Translations under genes and position numbers: made by a program | Part shown: one piece after another, positions 27,139-36,856 of the stretch | How positions within the stretch are numbered: position 1 is the first letter of the stretch | Layout of the letters: each line of letters starts with the position of its first letter | Notes under the pieces: model-generated | What the model was told of the DNA's origin: nothing | The model's input: only the letters and a program-made list of their open reading frames with translations | The model's database searches: none | Origin: Thermochromatium tepidum ATCC 43061 | GTDB taxonomy: Bacteria; Pseudomonadota; Gammaproteobacteria; Chromatiales; Chromatiaceae | Length of the DNA stretch: 64,000 bases | Direction: 5' to 3' | Assembly (NCBI RefSeq): GCF_009664085.1 | Contig: NZ_CP039268.1 | Location: forward strand, 1,907,501-1,971,500

Positions 27139-28125
27139 ATGGCGAGATATCACATCTATGGCCTCGGCAATGCCCTGGTCGACATGGAATACGAGGTCAA
27201 GCCCGAGGATCTGGGCATCCTCGGCCTCGACAAGGGCGTCATGACCCTGGTCGACGAGCGCCAGCAGCTCGACATCATGCATCACCTGCGCGACCACCCA
27301 CATCGGCGCGGCTCGGGCGGCTCGGCGGCCAATTCGATCGTCGCCTTCACCCAGTTCGGCGGTCAGTGTTTCTATTCCTGCAAGGTCGCTGATGACGAAC
27401 TGGGCCATTTCTATATGCAGGATCTGATCGCAGCTGGGGTGGACACCAACCACCATAGCGAGAAGGATCAGGGTCATACCGGACGCTGTGTGGTGCTGGT
27501 GACCCCAGACGGCGATCGCACGATGTGTACATTCCTGGGTGTGAGCGGTAACCTCTCGACTCGAGAACTGGTCGTCGAGGCGCTGTGCGACTCGGAGTGG
27601 TTCTATACCGAGGGCTATCTGGCCACCTCAGATTCGGCACGCGCCTCCGTGCTCGAGGCCAAGCGCATCGCCGAGGCTGCAGGCGTCAAGACCGCCCTTT
27701 CGCTTTCAGATCCCAACATGGTCAAGTTCTTCAAGCCAAGGCTTCTAGAGATGATCGGCTTGGGGGTGGACCTGTTGTTTGCCAACGAGTTTGAGGCCAT
27801 GGGTATGGCCGGATCGGACGATCTGCACCAGGCGACCGACTATCTCAAGACCCTCGCCCGCCATTTCGTCATCACCCGCGGCCCCGCCGGCGCCCTGGTC
27901 TGGGATGGAGAGCGCCTGATCGAGATCGCACCGGTCAGGGTCGAGGCGGTAGACACTGTGGGTGCTGGGGATATGTTCGCCGGGGCCTTCCTCTACGGCC
28001 TGAGTCAGGGCTTAAGCTTCCAACGCGCGGGTGATCTCGCCTCTACGGCCTCGGCCAGACTGGTGACAACGCTCGGGCCACGCCTCCCGACCGAAGTGAT
28101 CCAGGCCATCCTAAAGGACTTCTGA
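27139..28125 (+). CDS. Adenosine kinase (PfkB family)
   Basis: A 328-residue sugar-kinase-fold enzyme. Start YHIYGLGNALVDMEYEV; glycine-rich RRGSGGSAANSIVAF; and the catalytic DTVGAGDMFAGAFLYG with its Asp base near residue 265. The best family fit is the bacterial adenosine kinase group, which salvages adenosine to AMP; other nucleosides are possible. The ATG at 27139 follows GGAGAC. A hairpin without a T-run (28136-28142 with 28147-28153) lies just past the stop. Confidence 0.8.
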   Translation: MARYHIYGLGNALVDMEYEVKPEDLGILGLDKGVMTLVDERQQLDIMHHLRDHPHRRGSGGSAANSIVAFTQFGGQCFYSCKVADDELGHFYMQDLIAAGVDTNHHSEKDQGHTGRCVVLVTPDGDRTMCTFLGVSGNLSTRELVVEALCDSEWFYTEGYLATSDSARASVLEAKRIAEAAGVKTALSLSDPNMVKFFKPRLLEMIGLGVDLLFANEFEAMGMAGSDDLHQATDYLKTLARHFVITRGPAGALVWDGERLIEIAPVRVEAVDTVGAGDMFAGAFLYGLSQGLSFQRAGDLASTASARLVTTLGPRLPTEVIQAILKDF

Positions 28126-28274
28126 GGTGCCGTTTGGTCGCAAAACTGCGACCGAGTCGACACATCGCGCGACCCAATAAGGCTAGCATGGCGATCAGGT
28201 ATCCATGGTCCGGTTATGGGCTCCAGGCCCTTCAGGCATGACCAAGGGCTGATTCGCATGACAGGAGTCGTCCA

Positions 28275-29192
28275 ATGTCCAGCTTCGACGCCGAATCCAT
28301 CCCCTCGCCGCTCGCCATCCGCGAATATGCGCGGCTGCGCTTCGATACCGACCTGGAGGCCCTCAAGGATTGGCTGTCTGGACTCAGGGCGCGCGGCGGA
28401 CATCAGGCCGGTCCGGCGCTCGTCCTGGCCTTGGAAGGTCTGCGTAAGGCCGATCTATCGGCCAGACGCCGGATCAGCATCCTGTCGCTGCTGAAGGTTC
28501 CTGTACTCAAGACCTGTGCCGGACTGCCAAAACCCTACGCAAACGAGCCCGGAGGTGCCCGCGGTCTCACCATGGAGCAGCGACTCGGACGCCTGATGTT
28601 CGTCAACCTCGATCGCGCGCTGCACCAGCTCGACAAGGAGTATCCTGTCCCGAACGAACGCCAGCAACACCAACGCCTGTGGTTGATCCGCAACCTGTTC
28701 CGCTTCGCCAACCGCCAGATCCGTTACGCGATCCAATGGAAAAAGGCCTTGCCGGAAGGCCAGTGGCGTGAGCTGCACGAGCTCTATCTCTATCTGACCT
28801 TGCGCCGGCCCACGTCGCTCTGGGATCTCGACCGACCTCCGATGACCGTCGGCGAGTTCGATCACGAGGTCCAGTACAAGACCCTGCTGCTGCTGGGCCT
28901 TGCCGCCAAGCTCAAAGACGCGCTGGCACAGAGCGAAGACTTCATGCAGGCGCTGCCGGCCTGGGCGGCCCAAACCCGATTGGAGGATCCGCACCGCCTG
29001 CTGGGCCGGATGCGCCTATTCATCGTCGAGGTCTCAGCCGACAGGCCGCCGCGCCAGCTCATGGGTAGTCTGGACACGGCCTTCCGCGGCTGGGTACTGC
29101 AACCTCCATCCCTCTATCTCCAAAAACTTGCAAGCGACCGGTTCGAGGCGGGGATTCTCGGCGACCAGATGCTCGAACTCGTCAGTCTTTGA
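28275..29192 (+). CDS. Conserved-looking protein of unknown function
   Basis: A 305-residue soluble protein that I cannot assign. It is helix-rich, with no signal peptide or membrane segment. Distinct stretches are RLGRLMFVNLDRALHQLDKE, LRRPTSLWDLDRPPMTVGEF, and RMRLFIVEVSADRPP. Codon use matches the neighbours and the TCGTCCAATG start region is clean, so it is a real gene. Its stop is 5 bp before the tsaB ATG, so the two are likely co-transcribed. Nothing in the sequence shows a catalytic motif. Confidence 0.7.
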   Translation: MSSFDAESIPSPLAIREYARLRFDTDLEALKDWLSGLRARGGHQAGPALVLALEGLRKADLSARRRISILSLLKVPVLKTCAGLPKPYANEPGGARGLTMEQRLGRLMFVNLDRALHQLDKEYPVPNERQQHQRLWLIRNLFRFANRQIRYAIQWKKALPEGQWRELHELYLYLTLRRPTSLWDLDRPPMTVGEFDHEVQYKTLLLLGLAAKLKDALAQSEDFMQALPAWAAQTRLEDPHRLLGRMRLFIVEVSADRPPRQLMGSLDTAFRGWVLQPPSLYLQKLASDRFEAGILGDQMLELVSL

Positions 29193-29197
29193 GGCCC

Positions 29198-29899
29198 ATG
29201 AAACTCCTCGCCATCGACACCTCCAACGAAACCTGTTCGGCTGCGCTCCTCATCGACCGGGACCTGGTTCAGGCGCTCAGCTTTGCCCCCCGCCGCCACG
29301 GTGAGCTCATCCTCGGCATGATGCAGCGACTGCTGGATCAGTCGGGTCTGGAGCTGCATCAATTGGATGCCTTAGCCTTCGGTTGTGGTCCGGGATCCTT
29401 TACCGGTATCCGCATCGCGACCGCTGTGATCCAGGGCGCGGCCTTCGGTGCCGAGCTGCCCGTAGTCCCGGTCTCGACGCTCGCCGCCATGGCCCAGGGC
29501 CAGTTCCGACGTGAAGGACAGCGTCGCCTGCTGACGGCCCTGGATGCGCGCATGGACGAGGTCTATTGGGGCTGCTATGAGATCGGCGCGCGCGATCTGG
29601 CCGAGCCGTGCTGCGCCGAGCGGGTCTGCGCGCCCGAGCAGGTCAGCTGGCCAGGGGGCGAGGGCTGGCAAGGTGTGGGTCCAGGCTGGGGGGTATATGG
29701 CGAGACGCTGACACGGCGACTCGGACCGGCCCTGAGCGGGATCAATCCGGACGCGGTCTGCGAGGCGCAGGACATCGCGCGCCTGGCTGCCGCCGATCTG
29801 GCGTCCGGTCGCTGGGTCCCGGCCGAGCAGGCGCTCCCGGTCTATCTACGCGACCAGGTCACGCGCCCGTCTCAAGGATCCCCTCAGGGGCGGCCCTGA
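29198..29899 (+). CDS. tsaB: tRNA t6A biosynthesis protein TsaB
   Basis: A 233-residue ASKHA-fold protein. Start MKLLAIDTSNETCSAALL; LDALAFGCGPGSFTGIRI; LTALDARMDEVYWGCY. It partners TsaD in forming t6A37, the substrate of the TcdA and TrmO enzymes encoded 12 kb away. The ATG at 29198 is chosen over TTG 29189 because the ASKHA strand starts here. Its 3' end overlaps the convergent small gene by 16 bp. Confidence 0.93.
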   Translation: MKLLAIDTSNETCSAALLIDRDLVQALSFAPRRHGELILGMMQRLLDQSGLELHQLDALAFGCGPGSFTGIRIATAVIQGAAFGAELPVVPVSTLAAMAQGQFRREGQRRLLTALDARMDEVYWGCYEIGARDLAEPCCAERVCAPEQVSWPGGEGWQGVGPGWGVYGETLTRRLGPALSGINPDAVCEAQDIARLAAADLASGRWVPAEQALPVYLRDQVTRPSQGSPQGRP

Positions 29900-30126
29900 G
29901 CAACCGGCTGGTTGTGTCGGCAGTGGCGTCTCAGACAACTGACGACATAGTACAGCAAGGTTGCACCAACCACGATAAAGGCGATCAGCGTGGCGAGGAG
30001 ACGCTGCCAGGGTTCGATCGCCGAGAGTCCAAGGATCAGCCAGGTCAGAAAGGCGATGACAGCGGTGATGGTTAGGATGACGGCGAACGGCCAGAGTGGG
30101 CGGTCGCATTTGGGACAGAGATTCAT
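29884..30126 (-). CDS. Small membrane protein with N-terminal CxxC
   Basis: An 80-residue protein. A half zinc-ribbon-like CPKC at residues 4-7 precedes two hydrophobic helices (about 13-35 and 43-63). A second Cys pair C-L-R-R-H-C follows, so the CxxC and this pair could face the same side of the membrane and bind a metal. I do not recognise the family. The RBS is unclear. Confidence 0.55.
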   Translation of the reverse strand: MNLCPKCDRPLWPFAVILTITAVIAFLTWLILGLSAIEPWQRLLATLIAFIVVGATLLYYVVSCLRRHCRHNQPVAQGRP

Positions 30127-30287
30127 TCAGGTACGGCTCCATTGGGCAAAAAGACGGCTGCCCCGGACACTCCCAAGACCAGGACGCACGGCGTGACGAA
30201 ACGAGCGACGTCCGATCGCCCAAGGGCAGACAGTCTGCACCCAGAGTCGATGCGAACACATTGAAATCATTCAATTGATGACGATCG

Positions 30288-31544
30288 ATGCAGACCACGC
30301 CAGACCCTCGTCATACACTCCTCGATCTGCTGACCCTTGCACTCGATGCCGTCTCCGGCGCGCGCTCGGTCCGGCGCGCGCTCAATGTCCGTCCGATCAT
30401 CGGGCCGGTCTGGATCGCGGCCATCGGCAAGGCGGCCGAATCCATGACACTGGGCGCGCTCGAGGTGCTTGGCGACGCCTGCCGGGGCGGGATGCTCATC
30501 ACCAAGCCCGGACACGCCGATCCGAGCCGTTTTCGGGATTTTGGGATCGAGGTCTATTTCGGCGGCCATCCGCTCCCCGATACCGGCAGTCTTGTAGCCG
30601 GTGAACGGCTCTTGGGGCAGCTAGACGCCCTTCCCAGCGGGGAACAAATTCTGTTCCTGCTCTCAGGCGGCGCCTCGGCATTGATCGAGGCGCCGGTCAG
30701 TGGTCTTGGACTCTCCGAACTGCGCGCACTCAATGCCTGGTTACTCGGTTGCGGATGGCCGATCGACGCCATAAACCGCGTGCGTCAGTCGGTCTCGCGT
30801 CTCAAGGCCGGCGGTCTGCTGCATCATCTCGGTGGGCATCCCGTCCGCCAACTGGCCATCTCGGATGTGCCTGGTGACCATCCAGATGTCATTGGCTCCG
30901 GGCCGCTGGTGCCCGTGCCGGATCTGGCCGATCAGGTCGGGCGACTCGCGCTGCCGGATTGGTTGAAAGACTGGGTGTTGCGTGGACTCGCCGAGCGCGG
31001 CACGCCCCCTGAGCGCGGTCCTGAGATGGAACTGGTCGCCACGCTGGCGCTGGCCAAGGCGGCGGCCGCCAAGGCCGCCGCGTCCAGTGGCTGGCGGGTC
31101 TGGCTGCATCCGGATTTTATCGCGGGTGATGCCACCGACCAGGGCCGAGCGCTCGCTCGGACGCTCATCGAGGGTGCGCCCGGTCTGCATGTCTGGGGTG
31201 GTGAGACCACGGTTCAGACCCCCGAGCATCCGGGACGCGGCGGACGCAATCAACATCTGGCGCTGGCCGCCGCGATCGAGCTTGCCGGGCGCGACGACGT
31301 CTGGCTGCTGAGTGTTGGCACCGACGGCAGCGACGGCCCAACAGAAGACGCCGGGGCCTTGGTCGACGGCGGCACCCTAAAACGGGCCGCGCTCGCCGGA
31401 TTCGATCTCGATGCCAGCGCCTGCCTGAGGCGCGCCGACGCCGGGCGTTTTCTGGAGGCGAGCGGTGATCTCATCTACACCGGACCGACCGGAACCAACG
31501 TCATGGACCTGATCCTCGGCTACAAGGCCCAGCCCCCGCTCTGA
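30288..31544 (+). CDS. Glycerate 2-kinase (GckA/TtuD, MOFRL family)
   Basis: A 418-residue protein of the DUF4147-MOFRL type that phosphorylates D-glycerate to 2-phosphoglycerate. Visible are IAAIGKAAESM, GGHPLPDTGSL, the glycine-rich LLSGGASALIEAP, VSRLKAGGLLHH, VPGDHPDVIGSGP, and in the MOFRL domain GGETTVQ..GRGGRNQHLAL and SVGTDGSDGPT. In an autotroph it could recycle glycerate from 2-phosphoglycolate (inference). Monocistronic. Confidence 0.9.
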   Translation: MQTTPDPRHTLLDLLTLALDAVSGARSVRRALNVRPIIGPVWIAAIGKAAESMTLGALEVLGDACRGGMLITKPGHADPSRFRDFGIEVYFGGHPLPDTGSLVAGERLLGQLDALPSGEQILFLLSGGASALIEAPVSGLGLSELRALNAWLLGCGWPIDAINRVRQSVSRLKAGGLLHHLGGHPVRQLAISDVPGDHPDVIGSGPLVPVPDLADQVGRLALPDWLKDWVLRGLAERGTPPERGPEMELVATLALAKAAAAKAAASSGWRVWLHPDFIAGDATDQGRALARTLIEGAPGLHVWGGETTVQTPEHPGRGGRNQHLALAAAIELAGRDDVWLLSVGTDGSDGPTEDAGALVDGGTLKRAALAGFDLDASACLRRADAGRFLEASGDLIYTGPTGTNVMDLILGYKAQPPL

Positions 31545-31593
31545 GGCGATTTCCAGGAAGGGCGAGCCGTACTGACCACTCAATCGCCGCGCG

Positions 31594-32517
31594 TCAGCGC
31601 GTCAGATAGCCGAGCTGGTCGATGCCGAAACGGGTTGGGGTCAACCCGAGACGGGCGAAGCTGTCGTTCTCGGTGCAGACATTCCCTTCCATGAGCATCT
31701 GGATCTGATCACGTGAGATAGGGAACCAGGGAAAGCGGTCGAACAACCCCGCCGCCGCCTTGATCGCCAAGGCCGGTGCCGGAACCATCCACTTGGTCCG
31801 CCCCGAGGCGGCGGCGATGGTCTCGAGGATCGCCTTCCAGCTCAGTCGCTCCGGACCGCACAGCGAATAGGTCTGGGACTCAGTGCGCGACTCGCTGAGC
31901 GCCAACACGAAGGCGGCGGCCACGTCCTTGATACTGACCGGCGCGAGCTCGAACAGCCCGGCCTTGGTCGGCAGCAGACCGGCATGAAACAGGGGTGCCG
32001 GCAGCGGACTGTCGATGATGTCCTTCTTGAGCTGCGAACAGAACTCCATCCGCCCCTCGGGGTCGCCGAAGATCACCGACGGACGGAAGATCGTCCAGCG
32101 CAACCCCGAGGCCTTGAGCGCCTGCTCGGCCCGGTACTTGGTACGTTGATAGGCCGTGCCATCAGGACGGACGCCATTGGCACTCATCAGGATGAAACGC
32201 CCGACGCAATTTTCCCGCGCGGCGGCGATCGTATCGACCACACCCTGATATTGGAGCGCCTCGAAGGTGATGCCCCGAGCAGGAAACTCGCGCAAGATGC
32301 CGATTAGATAGATGACCGCGTCGCAGCCGCGCACGCACTCCACCAACGAGGGCAGATCGCGCACCTCGCCGTGGACGATTTCGCAGGACGCAGGCTGCTC
32401 GACCTTCGACTCGCTGCCTGGACGCACCAGCAGGCGCGGTACATGCCCGGACGCCAGCAGCTGACGTGTGATGTGCAGACCGACAAAACCGGTCCCGCCG
32501 ATGATTGCAACCTTCAT
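31594..32517 (-). CDS. NAD(P)-binding NDUFA9-like protein (atypical SDR)
   Basis: A 307-residue Rossmann protein. Start MKVAIIGGTGFVGLHITRQL (GxxGxxG); DAVIYLIGILREFPARG and FEALQYQGVVDTIAAARENC; then MSANGVRPDGTAYQRTKYRAE, where the YxxxK motif is shifted as in atypical SDRs. It groups with bacterial homologues of the complex I NDUFA9 subunit. The exact role is unknown. The ATG at 32517 is the family start; the longer frame is not homologous. Confidence 0.85.
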   Translation of the reverse strand: MKVAIIGGTGFVGLHITRQLLASGHVPRLLVRPGSESKVEQPASCEIVHGEVRDLPSLVECVRGCDAVIYLIGILREFPARGITFEALQYQGVVDTIAAARENCVGRFILMSANGVRPDGTAYQRTKYRAEQALKASGLRWTIFRPSVIFGDPEGRMEFCSQLKKDIIDSPLPAPLFHAGLLPTKAGLFELAPVSIKDVAAAFVLALSESRTESQTYSLCGPERLSWKAILETIAAASGRTKWMVPAPALAIKAAAGLFDRFPWFPISRDQIQMLMEGNVCTENDSFARLGLTPTRFGIDQLGYLTR

Positions 32518-32612
32518 TGTAGGCCTTCCCCTGTTTGGATCCGGAATCCCAACGAGATGGGTGCAGAGGACCAGAGGCTCAAGGCAAAACGACACCCCAA
32601 GCATCCTGGGCG

Positions 32613-32975
32613 TCAGTGGGTCAGGATTTGAGCACCGGCGGTGAACGTTTTGGACGTAGTAGGCGCGAGATCGAGGACGGTCTGGCGACGCAGCCGGCGC
32701 ACACTGCGACGGGCGGCGGCAAAGACCTCGCTGATGGCCTCGGCGGCCACCTTGCGCGCCTCGCGCACGACCACCTGACGACCTGAACCCAGCTTGGCGC
32801 TCAGTTCGCAGCGCACGCGATGACCGTGCAATGGGTCGAACTCTTCCTGGACATTGACCTGGGCCTCGATCGACTCGCCGGGAAAACGATCCTTGAGTTT
32901 ACGGGCTTCTGTTTCGATCTGACGACGGATAGCGGCATCCAACGCCAGCAGATCGCCGCCTATCTTTAGGACCAT
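32613..32975 (-). CDS. HPF/RaiA-family ribosome-associated protein
   Basis: A 120-residue protein. The pattern EFDPLHGHRVRCELSAKLGS and VVREARKVAAEAISEVFAAA shows the S30EA/HPF beta-alpha-beta fold that binds the 30S decoding centre in resting ribosomes. It is not at the usual rpoN-hpf locus, so it is likely a paralogue. Ends with a Ser/Thr-rich tail. Confidence 0.7.
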   Translation of the reverse strand: MVLKIGGDLLALDAAIRRQIETEARKLKDRFPGESIEAQVNVQEEFDPLHGHRVRCELSAKLGSGRQVVVREARKVAAEAISEVFAAARRSVRRLRRQTVLDLAPTTSKTFTAGAQILTH

Positions 32976-33179
32976 AGATGATACTCTCCATGGGCTCGAT
33001 CGCCGGTCTGGTCGCGTGCGATCGCGACGACGTAGATCGAGCGAATTGACTTCGAGGGCAAACGCCTCGTCGATTGAACACGTCGCTGAAGTGGCTCTAG
33101 AGGCCGCAAGGGGGCGCGGCTTGAGTCGCGCGACGGTAGGTGGATCATGGCGTCCGAGCGCGCGAAATGCAAGATCGAA

Positions 33180-33734
33180 TCACTCAAAGAGGTTGCGATA
33201 GGCACGCGCAAAGTGCCTGTAGGCGTCCCAGCCGTCCTTGTCCATGACCTGATCGATCACCCAGCGGTTCTCTTCCGACTCGCCCATGATGGACTGGATC
33301 TCATGACCGAGATGACGCAAAAAGGCGTAGCTGGGTCCGTCTTCGGCGAACTGGAACTCGGCATACTCGCCCGAGCGCGTATCGAGCAGCGCGATGAATG
33401 GGCCGCCATAATCGCCTGGACCGAGCAGGTCCTGGCTGTTGTCCTGCACATGGCCGAAGAGCTTCTTGGCGAACTCGACGATCAGGGTACGCCGGTCGGC
33501 CTCGCCCAATTCGGCATGCGCCAAGCGGTCGGCGATCTGGACCAGGAACACCAGATACTCCTGAATCACGGCCAGGCGCTGCGCGTCGTCGCGATAGACG
33601 AAGCGCTCGCAATGCAGATTGATGGCCTTATCGAGCGCGATGCGCCAGGCGATAGAGGCCAGGGCGCCGGCAATCTCCGCCAGGGAGCGCTCGCGCGACT
33701 CGTCCTTCCAGTGACTCTTGATGTGTAATGCCAT
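33180..33734 (-). CDS. Conserved-looking protein of unknown function
   Basis: A 184-residue soluble, helix-rich protein that I cannot name. It starts MALHIKSHWKDESRERSLAE and contains VIQEYLVFLVQIADRLAH, GGPFIALLDTRSGEYAEF and a C-terminal DGWDAYRHFARAYRNLF. No catalytic motif or membrane segment. ATG 33734 is chosen because the residues before it look noncoding. About 240 bp upstream begins the divergent PilZ gene. Confidence 0.65.
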   Translation of the reverse strand: MALHIKSHWKDESRERSLAEIAGALASIAWRIALDKAINLHCERFVYRDDAQRLAVIQEYLVFLVQIADRLAHAELGEADRRTLIVEFAKKLFGHVQDNSQDLLGPGDYGGPFIALLDTRSGEYAEFQFAEDGPSYAFLRHLGHEIQSIMGESEENRWVIDQVMDKDGWDAYRHFARAYRNLFE

Positions 33735-33972
33735 GAATCGATTCCGAAGAGGCGTGGAACGTTGCGACAGCGCCCTAATGTAGGGGCGGATCGCACTGAA
33801 TACAGGGCCCGCCACAGGAGGCGCTCATGGGGAATGCACAGACCCTTGCGTTTGACTCGAGGGTTGACGATGGGTTCACGTTCACGTGCTCGTCACGGGC
33901 GCTGAATACAATCGTCAAGATCCGCGCCTAACATATCTCTAAAAGACATCGAGGATACATCCGGAGCCGACC

Positions 33973-34329
33973 ATGAATGTCGAACAGTGCTACCGCACGC
34001 GCCGCGCGAGTGATATCGAAGTCCAGATCCAGTACCGCAACCGCCGCTTTCACAGCGCCAGGGGGCGTCATCTTTCCGACCAGGGCATGTATCTCGAGAT
34101 CAGCAACCTGACATTGCCCACAGGCACCCAGGTGGTGCTTGAGGTCCGGGATATGGACCACGAGTGGCGCATCCCAGCCACCGTAGTTCACCAGGATGAT
34201 ACCGGGATCGGCGTCATGTTCCGTGACGCCCATCCCGAGTTTCTGCAAGCAAACACCGAGTCGCTTTCGTCTCCCATGCCGCTCACGACCTTCGGCACCA
34301 AGACCGGCCCAGGACTGAGCGCCGCCTGA
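33973..34329 (+). CDS. PilZ domain protein
   Basis: A 118-residue single PilZ domain. The c-di-GMP motifs are present: an Arg-rich RTRRASDIEV and (D/N)xSxxG as HLSDQGMYLEI. A beta-barrel follows (VVLEVRDMDHEWRIPATVV...DTGIGVMF). A probable c-di-GMP receptor and a possible partner of the two diguanylate cyclases at 13.8 and 18.3 kb; no direct link is visible. Confidence 0.8.
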   Translation: MNVEQCYRTRRASDIEVQIQYRNRRFHSARGRHLSDQGMYLEISNLTLPTGTQVVLEVRDMDHEWRIPATVVHQDDTGIGVMFRDAHPEFLQANTESLSSPMPLTTFGTKTGPGLSAA

Positions 34330-34373
34330 ACTTAGAGTCACGCGGATTGAGCGGGATCCGATTCGGGCGCGCT

Positions 34374-34751
34374 TTAGCGCCAGTCGAACAACACCCACTG
34401 CGGCACCGAGATGTTGTGCGCCGCCCGCTCCTGGGCATCGATCAGCCCGTCCCCGTTGAGGTCATAGAGATAGTATGGCGGACCGAACGGCGGCTGCACC
34501 CGCACCATGTAGAGGACGCCGCGCACCCGGTATTCGTAGAAGATCTCGCCGCCAGATTCGCGGATGGTAATGTCCGGTTCGACCGCCTCGCCCGTGACGG
34601 GTGACGGTACGACCTCGGGGGCCTGCAGGAAGCCGCCCGCATCCTGTCCTTCCGCTTCGTCTTGGGCGTGGACGGCCGTCAGGCAGGACGCGAGAATCAA
34701 AACGGCAAGTCGTCGGTTGAGCACGATATCATCAGCCAGGTCGGGGAACAT
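34374..34751 (-). CDS. DUF2782 secreted protein
   Basis: About 125 residues. A signal-peptide-like segment (LNRRLAVLILASCLTAVHA) is followed by an acidic linker and a DUF2782 core with EIFYEYRVRGVLYMVRVQP, and FGPPYYLYDLNGDGLIDA. The last part resembles an EF-hand loop. GTG 34724 would put the signal peptide at the N-terminus and may be the true start; ATG 34751 is given for completeness. Divergent from rep. DUF2782 genes usually lie near polA; not here. Confidence 0.75.
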   Translation of the reverse strand: MFPDLADDIVLNRRLAVLILASCLTAVHAQDEAEGQDAGGFLQAPEVVPSPVTGEAVEPDITIRESGGEIFYEYRVRGVLYMVRVQPPFGPPYYLYDLNGDGLIDAQERAAHNISVPQWVLFDWR

Positions 34752-34833
34752 GGCCCGAATGTTAGTACGATCCGCGCTTGATTGCTCGCTCGATCGGGCA
34801 TAATGCCCCTCCCCGCCCCCGCACACCGACATC

Positions 34834-36843
34834 ATGGTCGAACTCAATCCGCGACAACTCGAGGCCGTGCGCTACACGGAAGGCCCGCTGCTGGTGCTCG
34901 CTGGCGCAGGCTCTGGCAAGACGCGCGTCATCACCCAGAAGATCGCATACCTGATCGAGCAGATCGGACTCGCGCCGCGCCATATCCGCGCCCTAACCTT
35001 CACCAATAAGGCCGCGCGCGAGATGCGCGAGCGGGTGAGCCGACAGCTCAGGGCTACCCAGACGCGCGGTCTGGCCATCTCGACCTTCCATCGGCTGGGA
35101 CTGGAGATCCTGCGCCGTCATCCCGAGGCCGCGGGGCTGAATCCGGGGTTCGCCCTACTCGACGCCCAGGATGCCGAATCCCTGCTCAAGGAGGGGTTGC
35201 GCGATCTGGCCGAGGCCGATGCGCTCAGTCCGGGGGCGGTGCAGCACCGGATCTCACGCTGGAAGAACGATCTCATTAATCCCGAGCACGCGGCCCAACT
35301 CGCCGAGGATGCCTTCGAGGCCCGGCTCGCGGCACTCTATGCCGACTATGAACGCCGTCTGCGCGTCTACAATGCCGTGGACTTCGACGATCTGATCCTG
35401 GCGCCGACGCGCCTGTTCCGCACCGAGTCGGCGATCCTGGAGCAGTGGCGCCGCCGCATCCGCTATCTGCTGGTCGACGAGTATCAGGACACCAACAGCG
35501 CCCAGTATGAGCTGGTGCGCCAATTGACCGGCGCGCGCGGGGCCTTCACCGTGGTCGGCGACGACGATCAGTCGATCTATGCCTGGCGCGGAGCGCGTCC
35601 CGAGAACCTGGCGCGTCTACAGGAGGACTATCCGGCCCTGCGGGTCATCCTGTTGGAACAGAACTATCGCTCCAGTGCGCGTATCCTAGGGCTTGCCAAT
35701 ACCCTGATCGCCAATAATCCGCGTGTGTTCGAAAAACGGCTATGGAGCGAGCATGGCCCCGGTGAGCGCGCCCGCGTCATCTGCTGTCGCGATGAGAGCG
35801 ATGAGGCCGCGCGCGTGGTCTCTGAGATCCTGCATCTGAGGTTCGCCGAGAGGCGTCGCTTCGGCGACATCGCCATCCTGTTTCGCGGCAACCATCAGGC
35901 ACGCCCCTTCGAACAGGCGCTGCGCGAGCACAATGTCCCCTATTTCCTCAGCGGTGGGACGTCCTTCTTCGCGCGCACCGAGATCAAGGACGTCATGGCC
36001 TATCTGCGTCTGCTGGCCAATCCGAGCGACGACACTGCCTTTCTGCGCATCATCAACACGCCTCGGCGCGAGATCGGCTCGACCACGCTCGAACAGCTCG
36101 CCGACCACAGTCGCCGGCGGGGCCTGAGCCTGCTCGCCGGGTGCCTAGACCCGGGGCTGAACGAGCATCTCAATCCGCGTCAGCGCGAGCGGCTCGCCGC
36201 CTTCGCCCGGCTCATCGCCGAACACCGCGAACGGGGCCGAACCGATCCGGTCGGCGCGGCACGCGCGCTGCTCCAGGCCATCGGCTACAAGGGCTGGCTG
36301 CGCGAGACTGCCTCCAGTCAGCCGGTCGCCGAGCGACGCAATCAGAACGTCGAGGATCTGCTCGATTGGCTCCGACGTCTGCATCAGGGCGAGTCGCCCA
36401 AGACCTCGCTCGTCGAGTTGGTCGATCATCTCGCGCTCATGGACGTGCTCGACCGGCAGGACGAGGACGCGGGTGGCGATCGGGTACATCTGATGACCCT
36501 GCACGCGGCCAAGGGGTTAGAGTTTCCGCAGGTGTTCCTGGTCGGCATGGAGGAAGAACTGCTGCCGCATCGCACTAGCCTCGAGGAAGACAGCCTCGAG
36601 GAAGAGCGACGGCTGGCCTATGTCGGCATCACCCGTGCGCGCGAGGCGCTTACCTTCACACTCGCACGTCGGCGACGACGCTATGGCGAATGGGTCCGAA
36701 GCGAGCCGAGTCGCTTTCTCAGTGAACTGCCCCAGGATCAGCTCGACTGGAACGGCGAGCGCCGCGAGGACAGCCCTGAGGACCGCAAGGCGCGTGGCCG
36801 AGCGCATCTGAACGCACTCAAGACGATACTGGCGTCCAGGTGA
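34834..36843 (+). CDS. rep: ATP-dependent DNA helicase Rep
   Basis: A 669-residue superfamily 1A 3'-5' helicase (E. coli Rep has 673). Q-motif LNPRQLEAVRYTEGPLLVLA, Walker A AGAGSGKTRV, motif Ia LTFTNKAAREM, motif II VDEYQDTN, motif III GDDDQSIYAWRGA, motif IV EQNYRSS, motif V MTLHAAKGLEF and motif VI YVGITRARE. It helps restart forks and clear proteins from DNA. Starts MVELNPRQ with no obvious strong RBS. Transcribed into the tRNA-Arg(CCG) region. Confidence 0.93.
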   Translation: MVELNPRQLEAVRYTEGPLLVLAGAGSGKTRVITQKIAYLIEQIGLAPRHIRALTFTNKAAREMRERVSRQLRATQTRGLAISTFHRLGLEILRRHPEAAGLNPGFALLDAQDAESLLKEGLRDLAEADALSPGAVQHRISRWKNDLINPEHAAQLAEDAFEARLAALYADYERRLRVYNAVDFDDLILAPTRLFRTESAILEQWRRRIRYLLVDEYQDTNSAQYELVRQLTGARGAFTVVGDDDQSIYAWRGARPENLARLQEDYPALRVILLEQNYRSSARILGLANTLIANNPRVFEKRLWSEHGPGERARVICCRDESDEAARVVSEILHLRFAERRRFGDIAILFRGNHQARPFEQALREHNVPYFLSGGTSFFARTEIKDVMAYLRLLANPSDDTAFLRIINTPRREIGSTTLEQLADHSRRRGLSLLAGCLDPGLNEHLNPRQRERLAAFARLIAEHRERGRTDPVGAARALLQAIGYKGWLRETASSQPVAERRNQNVEDLLDWLRRLHQGESPKTSLVELVDHLALMDVLDRQDEDAGGDRVHLMTLHAAKGLEFPQVFLVGMEEELLPHRTSLEEDSLEEERRLAYVGITRAREALTFTLARRRRRYGEWVRSEPSRFLSELPQDQLDWNGERREDSPEDRKARGRAHLNALKTILASR

Positions 36844-36856
36844 GGCCGAGCAGCCT

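Noticed and set aside
28136-28153. Terminator after adenosine kinase
   Set aside because: A perfect 7-bp stem but followed by GAGTCG instead of T-residues; left as a possible weak structure.
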